Below, one piece after another: positions 45,052-53,259 of a DNA stretch of 64,000 nucleotides. The notes beneath the pieces are model-generated. The model did no database searches. It was not told the origin of the DNA and saw only the letters and a list, made by a program, of their open reading frames with translations. A program made the translations under genes and the position numbers. Positions within the stretch are counted from its first letter, which is position 1. Each line of letters opens with the position of its first letter. The DNA lies in assembly GCF_004122035.1 (NCBI RefSeq), contig NZ_SAXA01000006.1:124001-188000 (forward strand). The letters are read 5' to 3'. Source of the stretch: Ancylomarina salipaludis (GTDB taxonomy: Bacteria > Bacteroidota > Bacteroidia > Bacteroidales > Marinifilaceae).

Positions 45052-46794
45052 CTATTCAGGAATCCCCCCTATTTTTATCTTTTCTAATAATTGCTTAGAA
45101 CCTTCACCAAGCTTTTGGGCATTTTTCCACTCAGTCATTGCCGCTTTCTTATCACCTAAACGGTAAAGAATATCGCCATAGTGCTCGACAATAACAGCAG
45201 ATTCCCGCCCTCCAAACTGAAGAGCTTTTTCCATGGCACGTTTGGCATCAGAAAACGAGCCTAATTTAAATAGAACCCATGCATGTGTGTCAAGATAGGT
45301 TGAATTTTCCTTTTCAATCTCAACACATTTTAAACTCATCTCTTTGGCTTTGTCCAATTTCTGATTAAGTACTGATAAATAATAGCTGTAGTTGTTTAAA
45401 ACCACCACATTATCAGGATCAAAAAGCAGAACCTCATCATAGGCTTGAAATGCTTTCTCAGTATGACCAAGCTCGTATTGAGCATCTCCCAAATAGGTCA
45501 GAAACTGAATTCGCATGGGGATATTATCGCCTATATAATTAAAGCCTGTGGTTAGTGATTTGACTGCCGTTTCATAATCTTTCTTTTGTGCTGCAGCGAC
45601 CCCATTAAAAATATACAACATCGGTTGAGTTGGAAAATATTTAATAGCCTCTGAGCTTTCGGACAACATGCTGTCAAAATCCAACAATTCATTATCAATA
45701 AACATTAACTCTTCCCAAATGACATAGTTAGTTTTCTCTTGGGCAAGAACTTTCCTTAGTAATTTTCGAGCACCTTCACTATCTTTCTGACGACGCAGGA
45801 AATCAGCATAAAGGGCATTTACATGAATATGTTCGGGATGAACTTTAATCAATAAATCCAACAATTCTTTCAGGGTCACATCAGAAACCTTATTCTCAGG
45901 ATCAGCCATAATAACCCCCATCAAATACTGAATCTTCTTATCAGGATCTACCATATCACTGGCAAAAGCTTTTTTCAATGAATTCAGAGCCAGGTCATAT
46001 TGTTTTTCTTTTCGATAATACTCAGCTAAATAAAAATGAACCAAGCCATTCTCAGGCGCAATTTCGACAATCTTTTTATACAATTCCAAAGCCTTCTCTC
46101 CGTCTCCATCTTGCAGATACATATCAGCAAGCAAACCATAATTCTCAATTTTAAACGGAAATTTTTTAATCAGCTTATTCAACTCATTGTAGGCATTTTT
46201 CCTTTTACCTAAACGAAGAAAAAGGGTCTGTTTATTTAGGCTTACTTGCTCAGTAACACCAATCTTTTTTTCAAGTTTCTGATATACCTCAAGAGCTTGT
46301 TCGAACTTTTCAACCGATGCATACAATTCAGCCTGAATGTAATAAAAATCATTACGCTTAGGGAATTGAGAAGCCAAATTATCATACACTTCACATGCCT
46401 GTTCAATCATCCCTTTGGACTTATAAATACCAGCCAACTGAACCTGATACCACATGTTTTTAGGCTGTAAAGCCACCGCCTCCCGAGCTAACTGAAGGGC
46501 TGAATTAAGATTCTCCTTACCCAAATAAATATTAGCCAATTCGTAACGGGCAACCGCACTCGTATTATCAAGTTTAAGACAAGTTGCAAACCATGAAATT
46601 GCTTTTTCGTATTCGCCCAAAACAAGAGATTTTTCGCCTTCATGAAATGCAAAATCGAATTCAAGACGTTTCTCTTCGGTCAATTCAGTCTTAGTCTTCT
46701 TTTTATCCGTCCCTTTCTTTTGACCCCAAGCGACTGAAGAACTTAAAATAAGTACCCCAGCAACAACATAAACTTTTAATTGTCTTCCCATCAT
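45052..46794 (-). CDS. Tetratricopeptide-repeat envelope protein
   Basis: 580 residues with a signal peptide ('VYVVAGVLILSSSVAWGQ') and about 12-14 TPR units over nearly the full mature length. Examples: 'ARYELANIYLGKENLNSALQLA', then 'FYYIQAELYASVEKFEQALEVYQ'-type segments in shortened form, ending near 'VEHYGDILYRLGDKKAAMTEW'. TPR proteins bind partners in periplasmic complexes. It is the first gene of the tight unit TPR-DUF4292-EnvC-DUF4175-RsbW-YbeY. No enzyme domain is visible. Confidence 0.88.
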   Translation of the reverse strand: MMGRQLKVYVVAGVLILSSSVAWGQKKGTDKKKTKTELTEEKRLEFDFAFHEGEKSLVLGEYEKAISWFATCLKLDNTSAVARYELANIYLGKENLNSALQLAREAVALQPKNMWYQVQLAGIYKSKGMIEQACEVYDNLASQFPKRNDFYYIQAELYASVEKFEQALEVYQKLEKKIGVTEQVSLNKQTLFLRLGKRKNAYNELNKLIKKFPFKIENYGLLADMYLQDGDGEKALELYKKIVEIAPENGLVHFYLAEYYRKEKQYDLALNSLKKAFASDMVDPDKKIQYLMGVIMADPENKVSDVTLKELLDLLIKVHPEHIHVNALYADFLRRQKDSEGARKLLRKVLAQEKTNYVIWEELMFIDNELLDFDSMLSESSEAIKYFPTQPMLYIFNGVAAAQKKDYETAVKSLTTGFNYIGDNIPMRIQFLTYLGDAQYELGHTEKAFQAYDEVLLFDPDNVVVLNNYSYYLSVLNQKLDKAKEMSLKCVEIEKENSTYLDTHAWVLFKLGSFSDAKRAMEKALQFGGRESAVIVEHYGDILYRLGDKKAAMTEWKNAQKLGEGSKQLLEKIKIGGIPE

Positions 46795-46832
46795 TCTATT
46801 TGTATTTCAAAGCGATATAGTCCCTTATGCGC

Positions 46833-46871
46833 ATCGATTCCGAAGCCTTTAAAATAAGCCCCAGAATCGAT
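46833..46871 (-). terminator. Possible terminator after the sugar nucleotidyltransferase
   Basis: ATCGATTC (46833-46840) and GAATCGAT (46864-46871), perfect 8-base arms with a 23-base loop; no T-run, so weak. Confidence 0.35.
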
Positions 46872-46887
46872 CCTATACCTTTATTTA

Positions 46888-47886
46888 TTAACAGTTGGTG
46901 TAATCACCGACACTGTATTCTTTTGCTTCACCAACAACTTCAACAAAATTACCCAACATGGAATTTTTGATATTGCCACCCGCAATTTTGGTATTCGTTT
47001 GTACAATTGCATTCGAAACCAATGAATTCTCAACTAAAGAGTTGTCTCCCAATGAAACGTGAGGACCTACAACAGAATTCCTAATCACCACATTTTCTCC
47101 GATATAACAAGGAGGTATAATAACAGCATTCTCATTAATCAGGCTATCAGCTACCAGTTTATCATCTTTATGATATTCCAATATACGCTGATTTGTGTTA
47201 ACGGTTGCATCTTTATTACCACAATCCATCCACTCAATCACCTGTCCGGGAACAAAACTCAGACCTTTATTCTTCATGTTTTCAAGAGCATCAGTCAACT
47301 GATATTCCCCATTAACCACAAGCTTATTATCTAAAAGATATTGCAACTCCGACTTAAGATTTGCACCATCTTTAAAATAGTAAATTCCAATAATTGCCAG
47401 GTCAGACACAAATTCCTGAGGCTTCTCTACAAAATCGGTAATCTTGTTGTTCTCATCCATCTTAATCACACCAAAAGCTGATGGATCTTCAACTTTTTGT
47501 ACCCAAATAACAGAATCAGCCTGATTATCTAAAACAAAATCTGCCTTAAATAAGGTGTCAGCAAAAGCGACTACAACTTTGCCATCAAGTGAATCTGCAG
47601 CACAATGAATGGCATGAGCCGTTCCCAAAGCTTCCCTTTGATAATAGATGCTTGCCGACGCATTTAAATTGGCAGCAATCTCCTTTAGCTGATTCTCTAC
47701 CTCAGAACCAAAATCACCAATAATATAAGCGATTTCGTCAATCTCCTCTCCTGAAACCTTTGCAATCTCTTCTAATAAACGTTGCACAATCGGTTTCCCT
47801 GCAATTGGAATTAATGGTTTTGGTACAGTTAAAGTATGTGGGCGCATACGCTTACCCATTCCGGCCATTGGAACAATAATCTTCAT
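46888..47886 (-). CDS. NDP-sugar pyrophosphorylase (nucleotidyltransferase)
   Basis: 332 residues. The N-terminal nucleotidyltransferase has 'MAGMGKRMRPHTLTVPKPLIPIAGKPI' features (GxGxRxxP..KP), 'AHAIHCA', 'VVAFADTLF' (Asp of the active site) and 'FVEKPQEF'. The C-terminus is a short left-handed beta-helix ('ENAVIIPPCYIGENVVIRNSVVGPHVSLG' region). It resembles glucose-1-phosphate thymidylyl/uridylyltransferases. It makes an activated sugar for surface polysaccharide, consistent with the flippase two genes upstream. The specific sugar cannot be told. It is followed by a weak hairpin and then the TPR gene. Confidence 0.88.
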   Translation of the reverse strand: MKIIVPMAGMGKRMRPHTLTVPKPLIPIAGKPIVQRLLEEIAKVSGEEIDEIAYIIGDFGSEVENQLKEIAANLNASASIYYQREALGTAHAIHCAADSLDGKVVVAFADTLFKADFVLDNQADSVIWVQKVEDPSAFGVIKMDENNKITDFVEKPQEFVSDLAIIGIYYFKDGANLKSELQYLLDNKLVVNGEYQLTDALENMKNKGLSFVPGQVIEWMDCGNKDATVNTNQRILEYHKDDKLVADSLINENAVIIPPCYIGENVVIRNSVVGPHVSLGDNSLVENSLVSNAIVQTNTKIAGGNIKNSMLGNFVEVVGEAKEYSVGDYTNC

Positions 47887-48029
47887 TTTATTCTTTAGTT
47901 TTTTATATTTTTCATATCAATTGCCAACCCCAAACCACACAAAACAAGGGGTATTTACAAGGCAATCTCAAAGTTACTGAATAAGTTTTAGTAAACTCAG
48001 TCTTTAATAATTATTAACGCTTAACCAAT

Positions 48030-48464
48030 TTATTCTTTCCCGGTATGACCGAATCCACCCGCTGCTCTAACGGTTTCTTCCAGTTCCTCAACAGCTTCCC
48101 ACTCAACAGTAGCGTGTGCTGCAACAACCATCTGGCAAATACGATCACCATCGTTAATCTCAACCATCGAGTTAGACAGGTTGGCTAAAATCACACGAAT
48201 TTCACCGCGATAATCCGCATCAATTGTTCCGGGTGTATTTAAAACAGTAATCCCTTCCTTTAAAGCCATTCCGCTTCGTGGACGGATCTGTGCTTCGTAT
48301 CCTGCTGGCAATTCAATAAACAAACCTGTCGGAATTAAAGTTCGTTCAAGTGGTTGCAACATCACCGTTTCGTTAATATTAGCACGCAAGTCCATGCCTG
48401 CTGATAAGGCAGTGCTATACTTGGGTAAATCGTGTTTCGATTTATTAATGATCTTAACCTTCAT
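48030..48464 (-). CDS. dut: dUTP diphosphatase
   Basis: Trimeric dUTPase hydrolysing dUTP to dUMP, 144 residues. All five motifs are visible: '[14 protein letters not shown]', '[10 protein letters not shown]', '[18 protein letters not shown]' (catalytic Asp), '[11 protein letters not shown]' and the C-terminal arm '[11 protein letters not shown]'. Cytoplasmic; protects DNA from uracil and feeds thymidylate synthesis. It follows the flippase gene by 83 bases and precedes the sugar nucleotidyltransferase, a gene order I recall as conserved in Bacteroidales. Confidence 0.96.
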   Translation of the reverse strand: MKVKIINKSKHDLPKYSTALSAGMDLRANINETVMLQPLERTLIPTGLFIELPAGYEAQIRPRSGMALKEGITVLNTPGTIDADYRGEIRVILANLSNSMVEINDGDRICQMVVAAHATVEWEAVEELEETVRAAGGFGHTGKE

Positions 48465-48547
48465 TTTTATATTTGTTACGTTTTTATTCGATTTCTATTC
48501 ATACTCATTCCCCCAGGATGGTAAATCAAGAGTTTGAATGAGTCATC

Positions 48548-50026
48548 CTATTTATCCTTTTTCCGTCCAGGCAAGCTCCATAATTTCTCCTTCTGGAAAA
48601 CGACCATTAAAAATAAAATAATTAATGGAGTTTTAGCTAACATTTTAAGCCAATGGTTTTCGAACTGAAGAAAGCTGCTGAAAAAATAAAGCAACATGCC
48701 TAAACCAAAATAAGTCGCAATACGTTTTAAGTTATACGGAATTGGGTAATATTTTTGTCCCAAAATATAACTTGTAATTGTCATTAAAACGGAACATATC
48801 AGAATTGCAGTTGCCGCACCATAATAGCCAATTTTGGGAACTAGAATAATATTCAACACAAGTGTAATTGCAGCACCACCAAGGGCTATATAAGCCCCAT
48901 ATCGGGTTTTATCAGTAAGCTTGTACCAAAGCGACAATGAAAAGAAGATGCCAAGGAATAAATTCGCCAACAGAACGATAGGTACAATATCCAAGCCATC
49001 GTGAAACTTAGGTCCGATAAGTATCTTTACCATATCCAGATAAAACATGACGCCTAAAAAGATCAACAAACCAAAAATCACAAAATATTTCAAAATATCG
49101 GCATAAAGTTGCTTACTACTCTCATCTTTGCTTTGCGAAAAGAAGAACGGTTCAAAAGCAAAGCGAAAAGCTTGAATAAAAAGCGTCATGATGACAGCCA
49201 ACTTAAAATTTGCGCCATATATTCCTGTCTGTGCCAAAGCCTCACTAGCGTCAGAAATTAATTTTGGCATCAGCATTTTATCCACATTCAAATTGATTTG
49301 TGCTGCAATACTAACAACCAAAATAGGAGAAGCATATTTAAGAACTTTACGAAGCAAAGTCATATCAAACTGCCATTTCACCTTAACCAAATCCGGTAGT
49401 AGCAAAATCAAATTAAAAAGACTTGCAGCGAACATCGCGATAAAAATATAGCCAATTCCAATCTCCGGATTCCAAATACGGGTCACACCCCATTCGGGAA
49501 ACCAACTATTTAGTTTAGGGCAAAGCACCAGAAAGAACAAATTCAAGCCTAAATTAATCCCAATATTACTCAGTTTTATGAATGCATAGCGCAAAGGTCT
49601 GTTCTCTTGACGAAGCTTAGCAAAAGGTAATGACGTGATGGCATCAAAAGCTAATGTGAGCGACAACAAAATGATATAAATTGAATGATCGCCTACATTC
49701 AAAAACGAAGAAATGGGATCGAGAAATAAGAATATCCCTAACAAAAACAAAAGACTTGTTGAAGTTACGGACAAGAATGTCGTAGAAAAAACGGTTGACT
49801 TGCAATCGCCATCATTGGCATAACGAAAAAAACCGGTCTCTAATCCGTAGGTCAAAATAACCAAAGCCATAGCAACATAAGCCATCAGATTGGTGACAAT
49901 TCCATATTCCGATTCAACAAATATATTGGTATAAAGTGGCACTAAAAGCCAATTTAGCAATCGGCCAAGAATAGAGCTCACACCATAAATGGCTGTTTCA
50001 CCAGCAAGTTTTTTTAATGGATTCAA
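48548..50026 (-). CDS. Polysaccharide flippase (Wzx/MATE-like)
   Basis: 492 residues with about 12-14 transmembrane helices (for example 'YGIVTNLMAYVAMALVILTYGLETGFF', 'SLTLAFDAITSLPFAKLRQENR', 'FVIFGLLIFLGVMFYL'). The N-terminal 'LAGETAIYGVSSILGRLLNWLLVPLYT' is the typical entry of polysaccharide-biosynthesis/Wzx flippases of the MOP superfamily. It would move lipid-linked sugar across the inner membrane. Starts with ATG at 50026; its promoter should lie in the large palindrome-rich gap upstream. The C-terminus ends with a basic tail. Confidence 0.9.
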   Translation of the reverse strand: MNPLKKLAGETAIYGVSSILGRLLNWLLVPLYTNIFVESEYGIVTNLMAYVAMALVILTYGLETGFFRYANDGDCKSTVFSTTFLSVTSTSLLFLLGIFLFLDPISSFLNVGDHSIYIILLSLTLAFDAITSLPFAKLRQENRPLRYAFIKLSNIGINLGLNLFFLVLCPKLNSWFPEWGVTRIWNPEIGIGYIFIAMFAASLFNLILLLPDLVKVKWQFDMTLLRKVLKYASPILVVSIAAQINLNVDKMLMPKLISDASEALAQTGIYGANFKLAVIMTLFIQAFRFAFEPFFFSQSKDESSKQLYADILKYFVIFGLLIFLGVMFYLDMVKILIGPKFHDGLDIVPIVLLANLFLGIFFSLSLWYKLTDKTRYGAYIALGGAAITLVLNIILVPKIGYYGAATAILICSVLMTITSYILGQKYYPIPYNLKRIATYFGLGMLLYFFSSFLQFENHWLKMLAKTPLIILFLMVVFQKEKLWSLPGRKKDK

Positions 50027-50297
50027 AATTTCGTTTATTGGAGTTAAAATCTTCTTTTAGGCTAAGCGTAAATCGTCATTCTATTTAAAACAAAATACTG
50101 TAACAGATTGAGTTTATATGCACACCGATAAGAAGACAAATATAACGAAATTTAGGTTTTAAGCCCTCGGATTTTCTGATTTGGATAAATGAAAGTCTAC
50201 AGCACTGTTCATGCAGAATGTCTAAACATATTTTCTGAAGTGCTACATCAAAAAACTTGAATTTTGTTTGCAGGAGCAATCAAAATATAAATGAAAC

Positions 50298-50319
50298 AAT
50301 TGCTCCACGTGGAGCAATT
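50298..50319. promoter_or_regulatory. Perfect 22-base palindrome with CCACGTGG core
   Basis: Self-complementary over 22 bases: left half AATTGCTCCAC, right half its complement. It has the CACGTG core of parS but differs at the GTT/AAC positions. It lies upstream of the flippase gene and could be an operator or a variant ParB site. Confidence 0.6.
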
Positions 50320-50378
50320 CACAAAAAATAACAGATAAGAAGCTCTTTATTTAAACTGAATATAAATAGAGTCACAAC

Positions 50379-50408
50379 AAACGTTTCCGAGAACATTCTA
50401 AAACGTTT
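50379..50408. promoter_or_regulatory. Paired AAACGTTT palindromes (LacI-type operator-like)
   Basis: AAACGTTT at 50379-50386 and 50401-50408, start-to-start 22 bases (two helical turns). Central-CG palindromes of this form are bound by LacI-family regulators; no such gene is in the window. Confidence 0.35.
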
Positions 50409-50522
50409 GCACTCATATCTGCCTGAAAATCACTTTCAAAAACCATTTTTAATGCTCACCTTTGTGGCGTACGCGTTTAAGGAACGTTTATGTTAGTGTT
50501 TGTTGTTTAAGTATTTTGTGAG

Positions 50523-50560
50523 CATCCCGATTGGCATTTCCAGTCGGGATGTTTCATTTT
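50523..50560 (+). terminator. Strong hairpin, T-rich on plus side
   Basis: CATCCCGATTGG (50523-50534), loop CATTT, CCAGTCGGGATG (50540-50551), one G-T pair, then TTTCATTTT. It looks like a plus-strand terminator although no plus-strand gene precedes it. Confidence 0.65.
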
Positions 50561-50646
50561 AAAACAGTACGATAAAAACAAAATTTGCCTGAATTTAAAG
50601 TACAAGAATCTTTAATTCCTATACGTAAACCTATAAGCCCAATGGG

Positions 50647-50744
50647 TAAAATCGATTCCCCGAAGGTAAAATAGACATATTTGAGGGGAGAATTCTCAGA
50701 ATAGATCGTAAAATTGATTCCCTAGAGATAAAATCGATCTATTC
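50647..50744. repeat. Imperfect direct repeat with inverted repeat
   Basis: TAAAAT-C/T-GATTCCC followed by a second TAAAAT occurs at 50647-50675 and again at 50709-50737 (period 62). GAATAGATCG (50699-50708) and CGATCTATTC (50735-50744) flank the second copy as a perfect inverted repeat. Confidence 0.55.
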
Positions 50745-50858
50745 GTTCGGAAAAATGATAAAACCAACCGTTGAATCAATTAATTGATGGGTAGATTCAC
50801 CTCCTACTCCTCAGGATGGTTAAATTCTCTGGTTTATCGTCCACCTTATTACTCGAAA

Positions 50859-53243
50859 TCATTCATACCTCAAGCTTTCCACCGGATTCCGTGTTGCCGC
50901 TCGCCACGACTGAAACGAGACAGTTAGCAATGCTATTCCCATTGCGATGAGTCCGGATAAGACAAAGATCCACCATGAAAGTTCTGTTTTATAAGCAAAG
51001 TTTTCGAGCCATTTGTCCATAGCGTACCAAGCTAATGGACAAGAGATTATAAAGGCAATAAATACCCACCATCCAAAATCTCTGTTCAGCATTGTTATAA
51101 TCTCGTGCGTTTGGGCTCCATTTACCTTTCTGATGCCTATTTCTTTGGTTCTTTGTTCGGAGATAAAATAAGAAAGTGCGCTAATCCCGATGATTCCGAT
51201 AAGAATTCCAAGAATTGAAAAACTCATCAATATCTTTCTCAAAATATTCTCTGATTGATATTGTTGTGCAATTTTGTCATCCATAAAGAAATATTCCAGT
51301 TTCTCTTTTGGATAGTGTTTACTCCACTCATCCTGTATGCACTTCATTCCTGTTTTGATATTTTGGGGAGAGATCCGGACATGAATAAAACGGGCATTAT
51401 ATCTTGATTCTCCTAATAAAAAGATATAGTCACCTATTGGATTATGTGCCGAACTGTAATTAAAATCATCTACTACGCCTATAATATCAACACGACGCTG
51501 ATCTGCTTCCAATGGTATATCTGATCTGTATGAATTCAGGTTCTCAAGAGTTTTATGTTTATCTATTAACCTCTTGTACAAATGATTGTTGATAACCATC
51601 CCTTCAATTGTGTCCCTTGATGGATTAACAAAATTATGAACAAAATGAATGCCCATGGTTTTAAAAAAATCATAATCAGCAAATGACATTTCGGCATTGC
51701 CTTCAATTCCAAATCCATCCAAAGAAAAAGTTTGAGTTGGATATCCAAAATATTGTCTGGTGAAACCAATCGATTCAATCTGCGATTTCTTTCTTAACTC
51801 GTTGGCAAATATATTAGGATCCTTTGAGAAATCTTTTAATCGTAAAACAACAATATTGTGGGTATTAAATCCAAGAGGCTTATCCAATAAATAATCTATT
51901 TGTTTATTGACCAGCAGTGTGGCCGAAATAAGAACAATAACGATCGTTATCTGAAAAATCATTAATGGCTGTAAAAGACGCTTCCCTGTTAGTGACCTTA
52001 AACCTTTTATTGTTTCACTGGTCGAATTGTTTTTTAAGATGAAAAAACGTACAAATAAAACAGAGATTAAACCGCTAAATAAAAGGATAATCAAAATGGA
52101 CCAATAAATTATTGATTCGTCATAGAAAATATCAAACTGAATTTCGTAAAACTGATTGATGAAGGGTTTTATCAATTCAATTCCCAACAAAGAAATAACA
52201 ATGGAAACAGAACAAAGAAGCAATACTTCAAGAAATACCTGATATAATAAGTGTTTTTTATGAGCACCAATGGAGGATTTTAACCCAAATTCTTTTGACC
52301 TTTTAAACAGGTTTACTGTAATTAAGCTGACAAAATTAATCAGGGAAACCAGTAAAATAACAAAGGCGATAATCGTGAATAAATTGATGTTTATTTTAGT
52401 ACGACTCTCTTTTAATTCAAACCTACAGTCCGATTTTAAATGAATATCGGAGAGACTTAAAAGATTGAATTTATAGTCCTTAGGCCCTCGTGTTTGTCTA
52501 AGACTCGAATTATTAAAATGTGTAAGAATCTTATCAGTAATAATGGTGGGAGAAACACCCTGTTTCAATTTGAGATAGTTGTAAACCCACTGAATTTTTC
52601 TAGTTCCCAAAGAAGCATATCGTTCGCCAAGAGATCCTTTTTGAGAAAGAAGAATCTCATAATTTATGTGCGTCTTTAGAGGTGTATTTCTAATGATTCC
52701 GACAATCTCATATCGTCCAGCCCCTTTTTCTAATTGTAAGCTTTCAATTTCAAGATATTGACCAATTGGGTTTTCACTTTTAAAGTATTTTTTTGCAAAT
52801 CTTTCAGAAATAAAAGCCACATTGGGTTTTACAATTTCAGATAAGTCCCCAAGCAGACTTTCAACACAAAAAATGCTCATGAAATTTGTATCAACAGATA
52901 AAACATCATTTTGAGATACCGATTGGTCATGTATTTTAATTGTTTCAAGCTTTGAATGCGAAAACTGTGTTGCATTCTCAACTTCAGGAAATTGCATTGC
53001 AGCTTCTTTAATAAAACCTAAACTCCTTGCCCACGCATCATCAATGTGTGATGGTGATGAAATAACCCTGTAGATCTGTTCATAGTCTTTGATATCCCTA
53101 TCATAGCTTCGTTCATTTTGAACATGAATAAACAAGACAAAAAAGGATGCTATACCAAAGCTAAGCCCCAAAATATTCGTCACAGAAAAGACGCGATTCT
53201 TAATCAGACGTAGAACGGATAATTTTAGATGATACCAAAGCAT
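50859..53243 (-). CDS. ABC transporter permease, double FtsX/MacB type (copy 1)
   Basis: About 794 residues, eight transmembrane helices in two repeats: TM, MacB periplasmic core, three-TM FtsX domain (~285-410), then TM, core and a second FtsX domain (~670-795, with 'EQRTKEIGIRKVNGAQ'). It is thus a single-chain pseudo-dimer. I prefer the ATG at 53243 because it leaves the short basic N-terminus typical of the family. The ATG at 53267 would overlap the upstream permease stop by 8 bases and is also possible. The last 47 residues match copy 2. Third and last permease in the operon. Confidence 0.9.
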   Translation of the reverse strand: MLWYHLKLSVLRLIKNRVFSVTNILGLSFGIASFFVLFIHVQNERSYDRDIKDYEQIYRVISSPSHIDDAWARSLGFIKEAAMQFPEVENATQFSHSKLETIKIHDQSVSQNDVLSVDTNFMSIFCVESLLGDLSEIVKPNVAFISERFAKKYFKSENPIGQYLEIESLQLEKGAGRYEIVGIIRNTPLKTHINYEILLSQKGSLGERYASLGTRKIQWVYNYLKLKQGVSPTIITDKILTHFNNSSLRQTRGPKDYKFNLLSLSDIHLKSDCRFELKESRTKININLFTIIAFVILLVSLINFVSLITVNLFKRSKEFGLKSSIGAHKKHLLYQVFLEVLLLCSVSIVISLLGIELIKPFINQFYEIQFDIFYDESIIYWSILIILLFSGLISVLFVRFFILKNNSTSETIKGLRSLTGKRLLQPLMIFQITIVIVLISATLLVNKQIDYLLDKPLGFNTHNIVVLRLKDFSKDPNIFANELRKKSQIESIGFTRQYFGYPTQTFSLDGFGIEGNAEMSFADYDFFKTMGIHFVHNFVNPSRDTIEGMVINNHLYKRLIDKHKTLENLNSYRSDIPLEADQRRVDIIGVVDDFNYSSAHNPIGDYIFLLGESRYNARFIHVRISPQNIKTGMKCIQDEWSKHYPKEKLEYFFMDDKIAQQYQSENILRKILMSFSILGILIGIIGISALSYFISEQRTKEIGIRKVNGAQTHEIITMLNRDFGWWVFIAFIISCPLAWYAMDKWLENFAYKTELSWWIFVLSGLIAMGIALLTVSFQSWRAATRNPVESLRYE

Positions 53244-53259
53244 AATGCAGGTTTTAGAA

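Larger units (their letters stand above)
50027..50858. other. Palindrome-rich non-coding region
   Basis: About 830 bases between the ABC permease operon and the flippase gene, with no supported protein gene. It contains a perfect 22-base CACGTG palindrome, two AAACGTTT palindromes, a strong hairpin, alternative pairing ATGCTCAC (50452-50459) with GTGAGCAT (50518-50525), and repeated/inverted sequence at 50647-50744. A 24-codon ORF (50372-50446, minus) with a GGTGAG-like sequence upstream is possible but unsupported. Confidence 0.6.

Noticed and set aside
50085-50279. 64-codon minus-strand open frame upstream of the flippase
   Set aside because: Composition is Cys/Ile/Phe-rich like translated non-coding AT-rich DNA, with no neighbour, motif or start signal supporting it.
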